A stretch of DNA of 64,000 nt from Hirundichthys speculiger (lineage: Eukaryota > Chordata > Actinopteri > Beloniformes > Exocoetidae): positions 1 to 64,000 of the forward strand of contig JAGFBZ010002330.1 of NCBI GenBank assembly GCA_018398805.1, in the 5' to 3' direction. Shown here piece after piece: positions 1 to 12,800 of this stretch (the first letter of the stretch is position 1; each line of letters opens with the position of its first letter). A program made the position numbers and the translations under genes. Below the pieces are notes generated by a model. That model was given only the letters and a program-made list of their open reading frames with translations. It made no database searches and was not told where the DNA came from.

Positions 1-113
1 CTAAAAACATAAGAGAAAGATGCATTAAGAGGACCTAAAAGTTGGCAAATAAATGAGGATTGAACTTCTGATGCAGATCTAAACAGGGGCAAAACAAGTA
101 GTCAGATCAGGCA

Positions 114-116
<3 letters not shown>

Positions 117-196
<80 letters not shown>
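117..196. repeat. (AT)40 microsatellite
   Basis: An uninterrupted AT dinucleotide run of 80 bases. It is self-complementary and likely to vary in length between individuals and assemblies. Confidence 0.98.
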
Positions 197-199
<3 letters not shown>

Positions 200-338
200 A
201 CAAGTTAGATTCAAACATTTCTATGTAAACAAACTGAAAAAGTGTAATATAGTACAAAAATAATTACATTTAAAAGGATTTTGGCTTATGGTTCAATTCA
301 AATGAATACCCTCAATTAAAGTTAATGAGGTTCAGTAG

Positions 339-365
339 TTTGTTTGTTTGTTTGTTTTTTTTTTT
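339..365. repeat. (TTTG)n followed by a T run
   Basis: About four TTTG units run into a T homopolymer. Read on the other strand this is an A-rich tract with AAAC units, as is common at retroelement tails, but no element body was identified next to it. Confidence 0.8.
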
Positions 366-510
366 CTCATGGAAGCTTTAGATGAGAGAGTGAAGGGAGG
401 GGGACTTGCTGCCCGCTCGCTCATGTTAGCGTTAGCTCAAGTTAACGCTATTTCAAAACTCCATCGAAGCAACGGTTATGTTTCAGATGGCTGATCGGCT
501 TTGACGTATT

Positions 511-1024
511 AAAGCTTGTGCTATTTTTCCCTCCTTGTGGAATTCGCTTGGAGCATTTGTCACAAATAACCAGCAAACTATCTTCTGAAACTTTAACAAA
601 GTTCCCTACAATCGCCACCATGTTTGTTTTTCATCAGCACACTATGCTGCATTAAAGGTGTAACGTAAATTCCCATGTTCCCTCATTTGCTAGTCGTTCT
701 TTCAGCCTTTTCTATTTTTTTATGTGTAACATGTGAGAAAATACTGTGAATATCAATTCAAGTCAGCAACTACCAAAATTATGACCGTGTTAAGTTGTTT
801 TCTGGCATGAGGGGGGAATTCTTGATTTTCCTTAATGAGAAATCCGTTTTTCTAATTATGCCAACGTCACTTGAACATAACATTCACTGCTGGTTATGCG
901 AGTCTCAGTGGGAGCGAGGCACTGCCGTGTTTGACAAAAACATGTTATCGGGGCTATTCATCATGATAGACTTATCGGAATGACAATTTCCTGTTATCAG
1001 GCCAATAATTATCGTGCAACCCTA
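511..1024 (-). mobile_element. Interspersed DNA-transposon-like repeat, copy A (partial)
   Basis: The reverse complement of this block matches 5620-6146 along most of its length with substitutions and small gaps. Shared landmarks include GATAACAGGAAATT, GGCAGTGCCTCGCTCCC, a CAAGTGACGT(C/T)GGCATAAT segment and a GACAAATGCTCCAAG segment. The outer end at 1024 reads TATCGTGCAACCCTA, so the reverse complement begins TAGGGTTGCACGATA, which resembles hAT-type termini. The opposite terminus was not located; homology with copy B stops near 511. The open frame at 795-983 is part of the repeat and has no recognisable product. Confidence 0.7.
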
Positions 1025-1109
1025 TTAGTACTAGTCAATAGTATAAAAAAAATAATAAAATAAAATTCACCACAGAATTATAAAGGCTAAGTAATAAGAT
1101 ACTCAACAG

Positions 1110-2127
1110 TAGGCATGCCGCAATTTTTGAAAAAAAATTGATTTAAATTGTTTTTTTTAAATGTTTTTTTAATGATTTGCAAATAAATTTAACTAAGCCA
1201 TGAATCGAGATGTGTGCACTCGAGTTAAACTACGTTCTATATGTTCAACATCACTTTATGCGGCGCAATGTGTGACGTACAGCTACAACAGGAAGAAGGG
1301 GTGCACAGCGTGACTATGCAGATTACAAACGCAGTGCAGCAGCCAGTGAGCAGAAAGAGAGCAAGAGAAAAGAAAAGCGTGAGTCAACAGGATTTGACAG
1401 ATTTTAGAGTTGATAAAACAGTTTCCACTTTCCAGTCATTTGCTATGCAGGTATAAAGATGATAAGAAAAAAAAAAAAACTGTATTGTAAAAAAAGAGGA
1501 AAAAAATGAATAAAAGAACTGATACAATTTTTTGTCATTTGCTGCTAGTTCTAATCCACTATGCTGAAATGAGAGTAAGAGAAAACACTACAGCAGTGAT
1601 TCCCAATGTGTGGTCCGCGACCCCCTGGTGGGCCACCGTGGTACTGCAGGTGGGCCGTGAGAGGTCATTAAAAATAAATAAATGTTTTAAATCCTCGATT
1701 TTTTAAAATATTTTTAAAATACTTTAAAATATTTATTACATGTTTTAAAAAATATTTAGAAATAATAAAACAAACCAATTAAGATTTATTCTACTATCAT
1801 CTTAACTTAATATGACAAGTGTCACCTTATCTGTTGACCCCTTACATTAATATTGGAATGTAGCTTTTAGTCTTGTATGTTGATCAAAGAGGTGTTTAAA
1901 GGTTTGCATGGGCCGCAGAGATTTTTTTACATTTCAAATTGGGAATTAGTATTCAGAAGTTTGGGAATGGCTGCACTACAGTATTGTTAAAAAGGATAAG
2001 GCTGGATTTGTGCAAGAGAAATAATAATAAAAATAAATAAAAAAACGGTCATTTGCCTGTAAATTAATTTTGATTCAAAATTGTGATTCGAATTGCATCG
2101 TGAGTTGAGTGAATCATGGCATACCTA
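1110..2127. mobile_element. hAT-like transposon with 8-bp target-site duplication, carrying a nested hAT MITE
   Basis: The element is bounded by a perfect 8-bp duplication CTCAACAG at 1102-1109 and 2128-2135. Its termini are inverted: the left end is TAGGCATGCC and the reverse complement of the right end is TAGGTATGCC. An 8-bp duplication is diagnostic of the hAT superfamily. Taking out the nested insertion at 1594-1973 leaves about 630 bp, too short for a full transposase. A 71-codon open frame at 1241-1456 contains a basic stretch (SRKRAREKK) but matches nothing I recognise; it could be a remnant of a longer ORF or chance. Confidence 0.85.
1594..1973. mobile_element. Non-autonomous hAT element (MITE) nested in the 1110-2127 element
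   Basis: A perfect 8-bp target-site duplication CACTACAG flanks the element (1586-1593 and 1974-1981). The ends are inverted: CAGTGATTCCCAA on the left, and CAGCCATTCCCAAA as the reverse complement of the right end. The GTCCGCGACCCC segment just inside the left end is typical of vertebrate hAT elements. At 380 bp with no ORF it must have been moved in trans. Its insertion is younger than the host element. Confidence 0.92.
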
Positions 2128-2423
2128 CTCAACAGTGTTCCTCTATTACCAAGAGTAATATTTTCTAGTTCCGCTTTTATACACTTTTGAATGACTCAAG
2201 ATTTATAAATAAATAAACCACCAAAAAGGGGGAAAAAAACCTGAATTGGAAATTATGTAATTCAAATAAGTATTAATATCTAAATCACAATGCTAAGTTA
2301 CAGATTTGGAAACATGGAGCTCAGTCTTCAATTTTTCGTCCAATTCCCTGTTTAAAAAAAAAAACTAATTCAGCCGATTAAATAAAGTACACACTTTCAT
2401 TCTTGCTGTGTATTAGGCACTCA

Positions 2424-3277
<854 letters not shown>

Positions 3278-3293
3278 CCACTAGGTGGCAGCA
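3278..3293 (+). promoter_or_regulatory. CTCF-like core motif
   Basis: The sequence CCACTAGGTGGCAGCA fits the vertebrate CTCF core consensus (CCA-C/G-C/T-AG-A/G-G/T-GGCAG). The match is seen; occupancy is inference. It lies just upstream of a decayed transposon fragment and may have come in with it. Confidence 0.4.
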
Positions 3294-3413
3294 CCAGTCG
3301 TAACACATTTTATTTGGGGCTTTTTGTCACAACCACATCCAGTAGAGAAGCAACAGAGCAAAATAAGGGATACAGATCATTCATTTTATGTCATTTTCTG
3401 CCTTCAAACAAAC

Positions 3414-3810
3414 ATGGTCTACTCCTGTGATGCTGTGGAGTGTAAATCAAATACATCCAAAGCAGAGATACTACACATCTATCCCTTTATGTCTGATGTG
3501 ATGTAGATAAAGCAGCTGAAGAACCTCTCTGCCCAGAGAAGATGGAAGGCACAAATTCGGTGTGAGGGGAAGGAAAAAACACGGAAGACTGCTTAACCGC
3601 ACAAGAAATTCCAAGATATGTTTCCGTCATTTCAACTAGGAATAGATCAGCACTGAAGGTGACACGAGTGGTAATTCTGTTTACTTTGCCAGGAATAACT
3701 GGGGGAAACCATTAGGGTGGGGAAGACAAGAAAGTTAAAGATCTGCTAAGCCTCATATGACAGTGAGTGATGCCATCTTACTACCAATGTACCTTCCCTG
3801 GTACATAGGT
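3414..3810 (+). pseudogene. Decayed THAP-type zinc finger fragment, copy 1 (transposon-derived)
   Basis: THAP domains are C2CH zinc fingers found in P-element-type transposases and in host proteins derived from them. From the ATG at 3414 the frame reads MVYSCDAVECKSN, giving a C-X4-C pair (codons at 3426 and 3441). After a stop at 3504 the same frame continues with a RRWKAQIR segment like the central THAP helix, stops at 3594, and after a +1 shift gives KICFRHF, the C-X2-H half of the finger. The spacing of about 59 residues is a little over the usual 35-50. Downstream it aligns to copy 2 (4424-4637) and, from the TTTAC.TTGCC region on, to copy 3 (37311-37430). Two stops and a frameshift make it non-functional. 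THAP identity is inferred from the C2CH pattern and multi-copy occurrence. Confidence 0.6.
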
Positions 3811-4002
3811 AGATTCTATTCCTCCAAAGGAATTATATTTTCAAATTGAGCAAATCTGTAAAAATGGATTGCATACAGAAATAACATGTCTCAATCACTA
3901 AAGCCATGTATACACCATAGGCAAAAGGTTGTTTTTTTTTTTTTGCCCGTATCTGATTTTCTTTTTTTTTGTATAAAAGGGACTCAAATGACATAAAATC
4001 TA

Positions 4003-4345
4003 TTTTTTCCATATCAGACATGGGTCACTTTCATGTGATCCTAAATTGGATGCTTTCTGACATGACTTTCACACGGGAACTTCCATGTGAACCGGCAGGA
4101 GCTTTTTTGCTCTCTTTTTCCTCAGTCTTCATCTCACAATTTTTTTTTTTAATTTGTTGACAACCACTGTACAAAAACTTCAAAAATAAGTCATAGAGGC
4201 TCACTGCTGCTACATCCATGTTTACCTCCACACGACATGCTGTGTTTGAGGTCACTTCGTCTTTCTGTGCATGTGGGTCACTTCAAAACAGTAGCCGGTT
4301 CACGATCGAGTCTGATATTGGCCACATTTAAAATTATAATGTGAA
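4003..4345. repeat. Degenerate MITE-like repeat
   Basis: The block starts near ATCAGACATGGGTCACTTTCA and ends near a TGTGAACAGCCACAC segment. Both phrases resemble a family of short fish DNA transposons as I remember them. No clean inverted termini or target duplication could be set, so class and ends are uncertain. Confidence 0.35.
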
Positions 4346-4423
4346 CAGCCACACATATACAAAAGAAAAAAAAAATCACAATTGAGCACTAAGACCTGCA
4401 ATGTCAATGTAGCCTAATATAGG

Positions 4424-4637
4424 CTACCTGAGTACCACAGTTCATGGGGGCAGCACTTGCACTCATCGGAGGCTTTGAAGATCTGTGCATTTCTAGTCGT
4501 CCCTGAGCTGGTGGCTTCCTCCGGTTATTCCAGGTAAAGCATACAGGATCATCACTTGTGTTGCCATCGATGCTTATCTTGTCTTTGTCGAAATGGCAGG
4601 AACATAGCCTGGAATTCCTCAAGGTTCAGCATGCGAT
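4424..4637 (-). pseudogene. THAP-type zinc finger fragment, copy 2 (C-terminal half)
   Basis: On the minus strand the frame from 4622 reads MRNSRLCSCHFDKDK, giving C-X2-H at codons 7 and 10 as in the second half of a THAP finger. A VCFTWNNRRKPP stretch follows. Copy 1 has the matching phrases KICFRHF and VYFARNNWGKP, and copy 3 has VYFTWNNRG. The N-terminal C-X4-C half is absent; alignment to copy 1 starts near 4637. The frame stays open to 4404, so this copy is less decayed than copy 1. It is most likely part of a transposon-derived family and not a host exon. Confidence 0.55.
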
Positions 4638-4865
4638 TATTCAAGATTTATGATTATTTCGTAATAAATTTTGCAAGAAAATAAAGCTTAGAAGTTCATA
4701 AATTGTATAAGATATATATATAAAAAAACATTTGGGTTCATGGCCAATTGCAGTGTCTTGATGTTGTTTATAAAATGTTTTGTTTTAAACTAAAATTTAT
4801 TTGTAATTTTGTAAGAATATTTTGTATGTAAATCTATTAATTTTTTGTTATTCAAATCCAATGAT

Positions 4866-5560
4866 TCACCGGGAGTGAGAGAGATATCTAGCCTGAGCAG
4901 AAAGTGATGTAAGGGGAGAGAACGGAAGTGGAGGAGAGAGCGCGGCAGGAGAGAGCGCGGCAGGAGCTAGACGTCGGGAGAATAGACGGAGGTGGCGCTG
5001 GTCCAGAGGATAAAATAGTTTGCAGGAATAAAGTTTGCTTAGGAAACTGACAGTGACTCGTATAAAACCTTCAAAAACTGTGTGTGAGCGTGACAAGGGT
5101 GGACAACTCTTTTCATATGTTTTATCAAGGTAACGAAGTAAGTACGTTAGCTCAACCGAGCCCGCAGCCTGCAGCCTGTAAAAATCCGCTATGTTTCTCA
5201 ATGGGGGCGGTACCGCCCCCCTTCCCCAGGGGGCATTCTGAACCTTTAGGGGGGTGGGAAATGTCAAGGCTGAGTGGGGGTGGGGGGCGCTCTGACACAA
5301 CTGAGGGTCGCCACGCCTTGAGAACTCTATTTCAAACTTCCACGGTTTCCCAAGGTTTTTTTAAATCCAAATCTATCTATTTTTCAAGAAAATTTGTGCT
5401 CAGATTTCCTTTTAAAAAATAAAGCTGCTGTCTGAGACCAAAACCCGAGTCTGCTGCTTCCATGACCAGGTAAAATCTCCTTTTCTCTCTACTCACAATC
5501 AGATGAGGCGGCCGGGTCGCCATAGTAACGCCTGTAAAAACACAGCAGTAGAGAAACCCC
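4866..5560. repeat. GC-rich unresolved repeat block with LTR-like features
   Basis: This block is far richer in G+C than its surroundings. It holds a 15-bp direct duplication (4933-4947 and 4948-4962, GGAGAGAGCGCGGCA), an AATAAA near 5028, an 18-bp perfect palindrome at 5203-5220 and another AATAAA near 5418. These fit LTR or other repeat sequence, but no LTR pair, primer site or target duplication was found. Open frames on both strands are most likely a by-product of GC richness. Confidence 0.4.
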
Positions 5561-5619
5561 TTCCCAACACATTTCGCAGGCTTCATTCAACAACCAATAA
5601 AAACACAATCAAGACCACA

Positions 5620-6146
5620 TAGGTATGCACGATAGTTATCTTGATAACAGGAAATTATGACGTCATTTCGATAAGTCCGATATCATGACGAATATATATT
5701 TTTGTCAACGCGGCAGTGCCTCGCTCCCTCTGAGACCCAAATAACCAGCAGTGAACGTTATGTTCAAGTGACGTCGGCATAATCAGAAAAACGGTTTCTC
5801 AATAAGGAAAATCAAGAATACCCCCTCATGCCAGAAAACAACTCATCAACTCGGTCATAATTTTGGTAGTTGCTCATTGGTAGTGGCTCTTTGGTATTCG
5901 CACACATGTGACACATAAAAAATAGCAAAAATAGATAAGGCTGAAAGAACGATTAGCAAACGAGGAGACATGGGAATTTATGTTACACCTTGAATGCAGC
6001 CTGCAGCACAGCGTGCTGATGAAAACGAACAACATGGCGGCGATCTTATAGAACTTCTTTAAGTTTCCAACGAAGATAATTTGCTGGTTATTTGTGACAA
6101 ATGCTCCAAGTGAACTCCACGAGGAGGTAAAAATAGCACAAGCTTG
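5620..6146 (+). mobile_element. Interspersed DNA-transposon-like repeat, copy B (partial)
   Basis: This copy is inverted relative to copy A at 511-1024. It begins TAGGTATGCACGATAG, equivalent to copy A's end TAGGGTTGCACGATAA. Similarity to copy A continues to about the GCACAAGCTT segment near 6146. No target-site duplication could be confirmed, and the inner terminus is missing or unrecognised. The class (hAT-like) is inferred from the terminal sequence only. Confidence 0.65.
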
Positions 6147-6308
6147 AAAACTACAGTATTATAGTATTATTTCCACGTTATTTCCGTTATTTCCATTTCC
6201 ACAAATGAAATTCCATGCTTACACACGTGTACATTTTTTTCGGGGGGGGGACACGTTAAGAGCATCATGGTGGCTCAGGGGGGCGGTGATGAATCGATCA
6301 CCATTAGC

Positions 6309-6421
6309 ATGTCATCAAGGTCTGTTAACAAGCCATTCATTTGAATCAGGTGTGCCGAAGGAAGGAAACATCTAAGACTTGCAGGACACCGGCCCTCCAG
6401 GACTGGATTTGTCCACCCCTG
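6309..6421 (-). mobile_element. hAT-type transposon terminus (fragment)
   Basis: Read on the minus strand, the block begins CAGGGGTGGACAAATCCAG and continues through a TCCTGGAGGGCCGGTGTCC segment. That is the characteristic start of a very common fish hAT MITE family. The other end was not located, so this is a fragment or a heavily rearranged copy. Confidence 0.6.
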
Positions 6422-6659
6422 CAATAAAGGCTACTAGAAAATCTTTTCAAAAGATGCTACTCTAATCTACTCTGTTGGGTTCATAAATGTGTAAATCTGA
6501 TTCTGATGGAATCAGTGCCTCGCCAGCCATGAATCTCACCACATGTCACTGCTTATGAGGCATTATTTAGAATTTACATATCAGAAATTTTTCATTTCAA
6601 AGAGAAAAGGAATATTTTAAATAAATGTATTCTTATAAAGGTACTTTTTCACACTTTTT

Positions 6660-6806
6660 CCCAGGACACACTGGAGGGACTATGTCTCTCGGCTGGCCTG
6701 GGAATGCCTCGGGATCCCCCCAGAGGAGCTGGAAGAAGTGGCCGGGGAGAGGGGGGTCTGGGCTTCCTTACTCCGGCTGATGCCCCCGCGACCCGACCTC
6801 GGATAA
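6660..6806 (+). pseudogene. 3' coding end of a fish non-LTR retrotransposon (LINE ORF2 C-terminus)
   Basis: The frame ending at the TAA at 6804-6806 reads 43 residues from 6675, including RDYVSRLAWECLGIPPEEL, EEVAGERGVWASLL and PPRPDLG before the stop. I recognise this as the conserved C-terminal tail of the ORF2 protein of a widespread fish LINE, usually followed by a GGAAGAAGATGG tail, which is also present here (6809-6820). The element is 5'-truncated, normal for LINE insertions made by target-primed reverse transcription. No stop interrupts this stretch, so the copy may be fairly young. I cannot assign the clade by eye. Confidence 0.75.
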
Positions 6807-6820
6807 GCGGAAGAAGATGG

Positions 6821-9800
6821 TGCGGTACTGTACTTTTTCATCTTTGACTATCTTTGAGTATTTTTGCAGTATCAACAAGAGGCCGGTAGGGTGTCCTCTT
6901 TTTGGGTTTTTGGGTCACCCTAGCATAATATTAAAACTATTAAATGTGTCAAGCAGGCTAATTCTGACACAGAATAGACCTAAAAGGCTTAAAATGTAAT
7001 GAGAAACCAAATCTGTTTTATTCTTCTTGTCTGTAGTCTAGATATCAAATAATATGTTTATCCAAAGTGTCCAAAGAGGTATAAGTACAGGTTTAATGGC
7101 TGTCACTCAAAGTAATGCTCACAAACAAATGTAAATCAAGCATATGTAATATAGATTTTTTTCAGTTTAAAATGCAAGCATATAAGTAACTGTAAAATAG
7201 CAGCAAAAAAGAAAATGTTTGTTCATTTTAGTTTTGGAGATGCAAGTGATGTTTAGTTGTTCTTTAATATTAGTGTTCTTGAATAAACAATCATAACTAG
7301 TTTGTATGTGTGGATGTTGTTATGACAATATATTACTATAGCCCGCCCCCCCTCCAGGGCTGTTTTTTAGTCTGTCCCTGGGAACGCCCCTCCCGCTACC
7401 CGCTATCCCTAAATAGCGGCTTTAGGAGATCTGGCGGAAGATCGGGCCCAAAATGTTTTCAAATATTTTTGTATTGATCCAATACCCAACTGAGAAAAAT
7501 ACAGCTTGAATTTCACTTCATCTGGCAACTGCTGCCTGGCTGCTACGTCACTTCAGTGTTCCTTAGATTTGAAGTTATGACATCTTGGCCTCCTCTTTAA
7601 GGAGCTCTCCAGTCCGCATGACCCTCAGCAAGACCTTAGAAGTGTTTGGTTTGTCATATTCCCTGACTGAGCGCAATAATCTATTTTCATTTCCACTAAA
7701 ATTTAAATGAAATAAATTATAAAAAGTAATTAAAATGGTAACAAACGTCCCTAATATAAAAACGATTTTTTTTTACATTCAGTTGAAGAAACAGGATTAT
7801 AGTTTTCTTTCAGTTATTTCTTTTCTCAGGCCAAACCAAGAACTTTGCTTTTTTTCATGTCAAATGTCAGATGATCAGAGAATTACCATGACCATCCTTA
7901 TCACAAAACCAGTGATACAAATATTCCAAATAATCAGTTAATGGTTGTTGAGGCACAGAGGGGTCATGATGGTCACCTGATTATAAAATATTTTTGGTTT
8001 CATTTCATTTCAGAAAATGGTCATCCTCCCGTGTTTTTTGCACCTCTATAGTGATAGCCAGGAGCCATTTCCAATATTTATTGTCTTACAGGACACAATT
8101 TTTGTAAATAATCTCTCTGCTTTGCTTCATAAAGCAGTAGATGTTTTCTTGCAGGAATGAGTTAATTGATCTCAGGCTGTGAACCAAATCAAGACCACAG
8201 CAAGCAATTAGGATCAAACCTGAAAAAAAGATTATGAATTAATGAAGAAGACATTAATGAATTATTAATGACAAAAGAATTACAGTCACATAGTGCGTTA
8301 TTCATAGATGGGGCCAAAGAAAAATTAACTGACTAATCATAAGTGATAATTTCCTTGCAAGTGTATATAGGTGTGCATATGAGAATGTGAGAATCTAAAT
8401 TTAAAATTATTTTTTAGAAAATATTTACCAAACTTGTACACTTTAAATTCAACTTTTTAGAGTTCAACATGTAAACAAAATATTTCATTTTTATATATAT
8501 ATTTTTTAAGTCTGTTTTATTTGTTTAAATCTATCAATGGTCATCCCAAAAGTAAGTATGCTACCAGCAACTCTTGGCTTTCTTTTTTTTTCACTGTTGT
8601 TACACTTTTGACTACAGAATTGAGGAAAAAGAAAAAAACAACAAAAAACAACAACAGCAACAAAAACACACAGACCTTCCATTTAGTGTTAGTCTTTACT
8701 TGCTGGATCCCTGGTGAAAAAATAGATTTGAGCATGTAGTACAGTGGTACAAGACCGTGTTTCTTGACTGTGTCTCCCTGAGACCCCTTTCACTGTCGGT
8801 ACAACTCCCCTGCCATCTCTTGCTCTCAGACGTTTCACAATCCACAGAGAAAGAGCAGAGTTCAGGCAGAAATACAACATAAGAGCATTACGAGTACCCT
8901 GATAGCAACTTCCTGCGCCAGAATTGTTGTTGGCTCATACTTAATTGAGCAATTTATTTGATATAAGAGTTGCCTATTTTCATATTTAGACAACAGCAAG
9001 CCAAGAGGAGAAATCACACGCATACAAAAACTGATGATGCAGCACTATCATTTTTATGTCTTTGCCTCACCACCGTCTCATACACATTAAATTTACAAAT
9101 GCTTTTGAGTGCCTTATTTTTATCTTTTATTTCCAAGCCAAGAATTATTTAAATGTTGCTTTTTTTTCTCTTTCATCTCCCTCTTGCCTTTGGCAGATGG
9201 GAAAATACTTGTCTTAATTCCATTAACTTTGTATTGCCCCTCAATCTTTTGTGCCCTGACCATCAGTGCTGTGGCTTGCCTGTCTTTTAACAGTTCTGCT
9301 TCAGCGCTCTTGGATAGAACATGACAGTTACATTAATGTCTCCATGTAAATTGCTGTCTTCATGTAGGAAACAAGTAAAAGGGAAGAAAAAGAAAGCATG
9401 GAACATTTATTGCCCCCATGACAGGGGGAATTACAACAAAATTCATTGTGCGGAGCCCCAGACGGCTAAGTCTTAAATGGTTTGCAGCAATTTTGCTGAG
9501 AATCTAGCCAGGAAGAAAGAAAGCACTCACACTGTGCTTTTTAGCCAAGTAGAAAAATAAAGGTAAACAGAAATCAAAGCTCTCATTATGACAATTTTGT
9601 TGAGAAGTACTGTACGTGCATTTAAGGAATTAGATGATTTTTGACAGCTAAATGTGCTGCAGAGTAATATATTGATGTTAGGTTGTTGAATTGTTCATGT
9701 GTTACAGTTAAAGTGACACCAAGGAATTTTCCTGTTAACGCATCGATTTCAATTCAATTTAAAGAAATATTTGATCTTTCTAAGAAGTGTTGCCCAGCTC

Positions 9801-12800
9801 CTGTCACACTAAGTCCCTACTATTAGTGAAAAGCACTCAGCGTAACTTTGGACTCCTCTTCTGGTTGTTCCTTACAGCACTGTGTCATACATGTGCAATG
9901 ACAGAGCTGGCTCACAGAGCTACAGTGGACATGATGCCAAGGATGATTAAGAGACTCAAGAAAGTAACAAGGAAAAAAAAACAAGTGAATAATGAAATCG
10001 AGCCAGTGATGTTATGAAATCGAGCAATGTTTATGTATGACAATGTAAATCGTTTTTTTATTCATTTTAAAACAGCTATTGTGAATGCAGGTTTGTGCTG
10101 TGTAACATTAGATGACGTCCAGAAACACAGTTGATTTTAGAATATTAAAAGTTGTTTTAACATTGTGTCTATTCACCTCCACGTTGAAGCACAATTTCTT
10201 TTATTCTCCTTTTTTGAACCAAACAGACCAGAGGCTACAGTGGCTCTATTTTCTTTTTCAAACATATCAGTATCCCTGATTTCCTGTTGTTGAGCCGTAA
10301 AGTTTGTTTGCACTTCGGCCCACAACCATAGTGGCAGGAGAAAGTTCATCTCTTCCACAGACCTCTGCTGCTGTACTTTGGTGTCCATTTCATTAGTTTC
10401 TTCTATACTAATATGAGACAGATGTAATTGTGGTGGTCATAATTTGATGGTTGGCCACAATAATTCTGTCCAATAATTTCAATGATGGTTTTAACATATG
10501 GACTAAACTTTTAAAAATGCCGTGCAACCCCTTTGTGGAAAAGGCTCATATGTTAACTGCCCTGGTTTCGTGTTTTCTCTTAAATGCATTAGTGGACTAG
10601 TGACACTAATAGTAGACTGATGAGAAAGGCAGCTAGATAGTAGAATTTCTATAGTGGTGGTGAAAGCAGGAAAACTGAATTGAACTGATTTGAATTGAAC
10701 TGAATAGAATAATGGAATTTTGTGGAAAAACAGGGTTTCACTTGTGAGGTGTCCTTCTGAATGTGCAGAACATATGATGGGCATAGAGATATGTGTGATA
10801 AGCATTTCATCACTCAATAAAGAGCACTTCTTTGCCACACTCAGCACTAGTTATGTGGATCATTTGGATCTTTCAGATATCTTAAAACAATAATTAATGA
10901 AAGGAAAATGTTCTACATAACTAGAATAAAGTTGAGGAACACAAAACATGTTTTTGTGAAATGGCTTGGTCATTTCTTTGAGGGCTGGTGTTGACTTTTA
11001 GTCATTATGTCATGGTGACTCTTAAAGGCTTCTATCAAGGTTACTGGGCTTCTTTTTCTTTGTTATTAAGAACAAAGAACCAAAGACAAAAAGAAGTCCA
11101 GTTGCCTTGATTCAAGCCTGTGAGAGCTCTTTGAGGACCTACTTAACATGCTTTGCTTTTTATAAAAATCGAAACTTGACTGACTGTATGTAGTGCTTTT
11201 TGTGTCTTGTTTACCACTCAAAGCACTTTTACACTGCAAGCCACATTCACCCATCCGCAGGCCTTCACACAGCACTGTCTTAGTCAATATAGATCTACAG
11301 AGATTCTCTGTTCTGTTGAGTGTACGCATTGCTTTTCTTTTTTTTTTTTTTCAATGTGCACACCAATGAACACAGTGAAGGCAATGTGGGATTTGATGCC
11401 TTGCTCAAGGATTCTTCAATATATGAACTACAAGGTCAAGAATCAAACCAATAACTTAAAAACAACAACAACTAAAAAAACAAAAGTGAACACACTGATA
11501 TGAATGTAAAAACAATGTAAACGTTGTCTCAATACTACTTAATTTTTTCGATTGCTCATAATGTAGGAACCAATGAAAGCTTTATATGCAGAACACTCAT
11601 GTTCTGCACATTTTTTCCTTTCCAAACCATATAGTCAGGAAAAGAAAGTCTACATGCACCGTTATGCAAAGCATAAAGTATCTACAAAGGGATTTCTCTT
11701 CCAAATCTTACAGTGTTGTTCTAGACAGAGTAAAACAACAAGGCGTGTGTGATCTCAGGCTATACACACAGACACCAATGAAAATCTTAGGTTTTTCTGA
11801 AGTGAGGTGGGCATCTTAGACTTCAAAGCACATCTAACACAAAAGTTGTGCTGTAAAGATGACAACACCATGTCTTGGAGACATATGTAAAAAGATGCCC
11901 TGCCTCTGTTGTGTTCGCAAATTTTCAGGCATTTCTGACTTCACACTAAGACACATGGTAAGATCATGGTACCTAGGAGCGGTGCTCTTCCTGAGTGTCT
12001 GGCTCACTTTCTGTGGTTCGACAAAAAAGGGTGAGGCAGTAACACTTATAATGTTAAATTACAATATTCACTGGCCACCTTTGTGATTTTCAGATATCTA
12101 TGCTGTCCAAAGGCATTTCATCTTTATTATTTAACTGCTAACTGTTTTGTGAAAAAACAATATTGAGGTTTATGTATTAATGCACGCATAAATGTATGCA
12201 AAGCAATGAACCTAACTGACTTCATGTGATAGATAACCCTGAATCTTCTATGATTCACAGATTGCTCCTTAACAGAAATAATTTACAGATGGCAAATTTT
12301 ATGTAAAGAAGGTTAGGTTGTCCCAGATTTGAAATACCTTTATTGTGGCTATCTGGCTATCTGGAGATGTGACAAGAATAAGAACTATTTCTATTATTAT
12401 TCAATTGCGACAGCTTTTATACAGGGACCTTAACAATATTCCTTTTACAGCACACTATCCATCATGATAATGAATGGCAGTAACTTATCTTGGGACATAA
12501 ATCTGGCAAGCTCCAACAGCACTGTGACACAGCATTTAATTACAACGCATGTCTAATTGAAAGACCCCCAGAAAATAGTGAGATGTCTCTCTGGCTGTAG
12601 CAGGGTTAAAAAACTTAATTAATTATGAGGTACCTCCCTCTCTCTTTATTCTGAGTCACTGGCGTCCCTGCCTCAGTGAGCTGATGACATTTTCAGCCTC
12701 CCTTTCATCCTTCAGAGAAACGAATGGCGTGGCAAGAGCGTTATCAAATGAGCTGTAGAGCCAGCCAGTGAATATGTCATTGAGTGTGACATATTCCCTG

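Noticed and set aside
4866..5422. Open frames of 144 (minus) and 112 (plus) codons overlapping each other
   Set aside because: They overlap on opposite strands in a GC-rich repeat block with direct duplications and a palindrome; the translation is low-complexity and matches no family I know.
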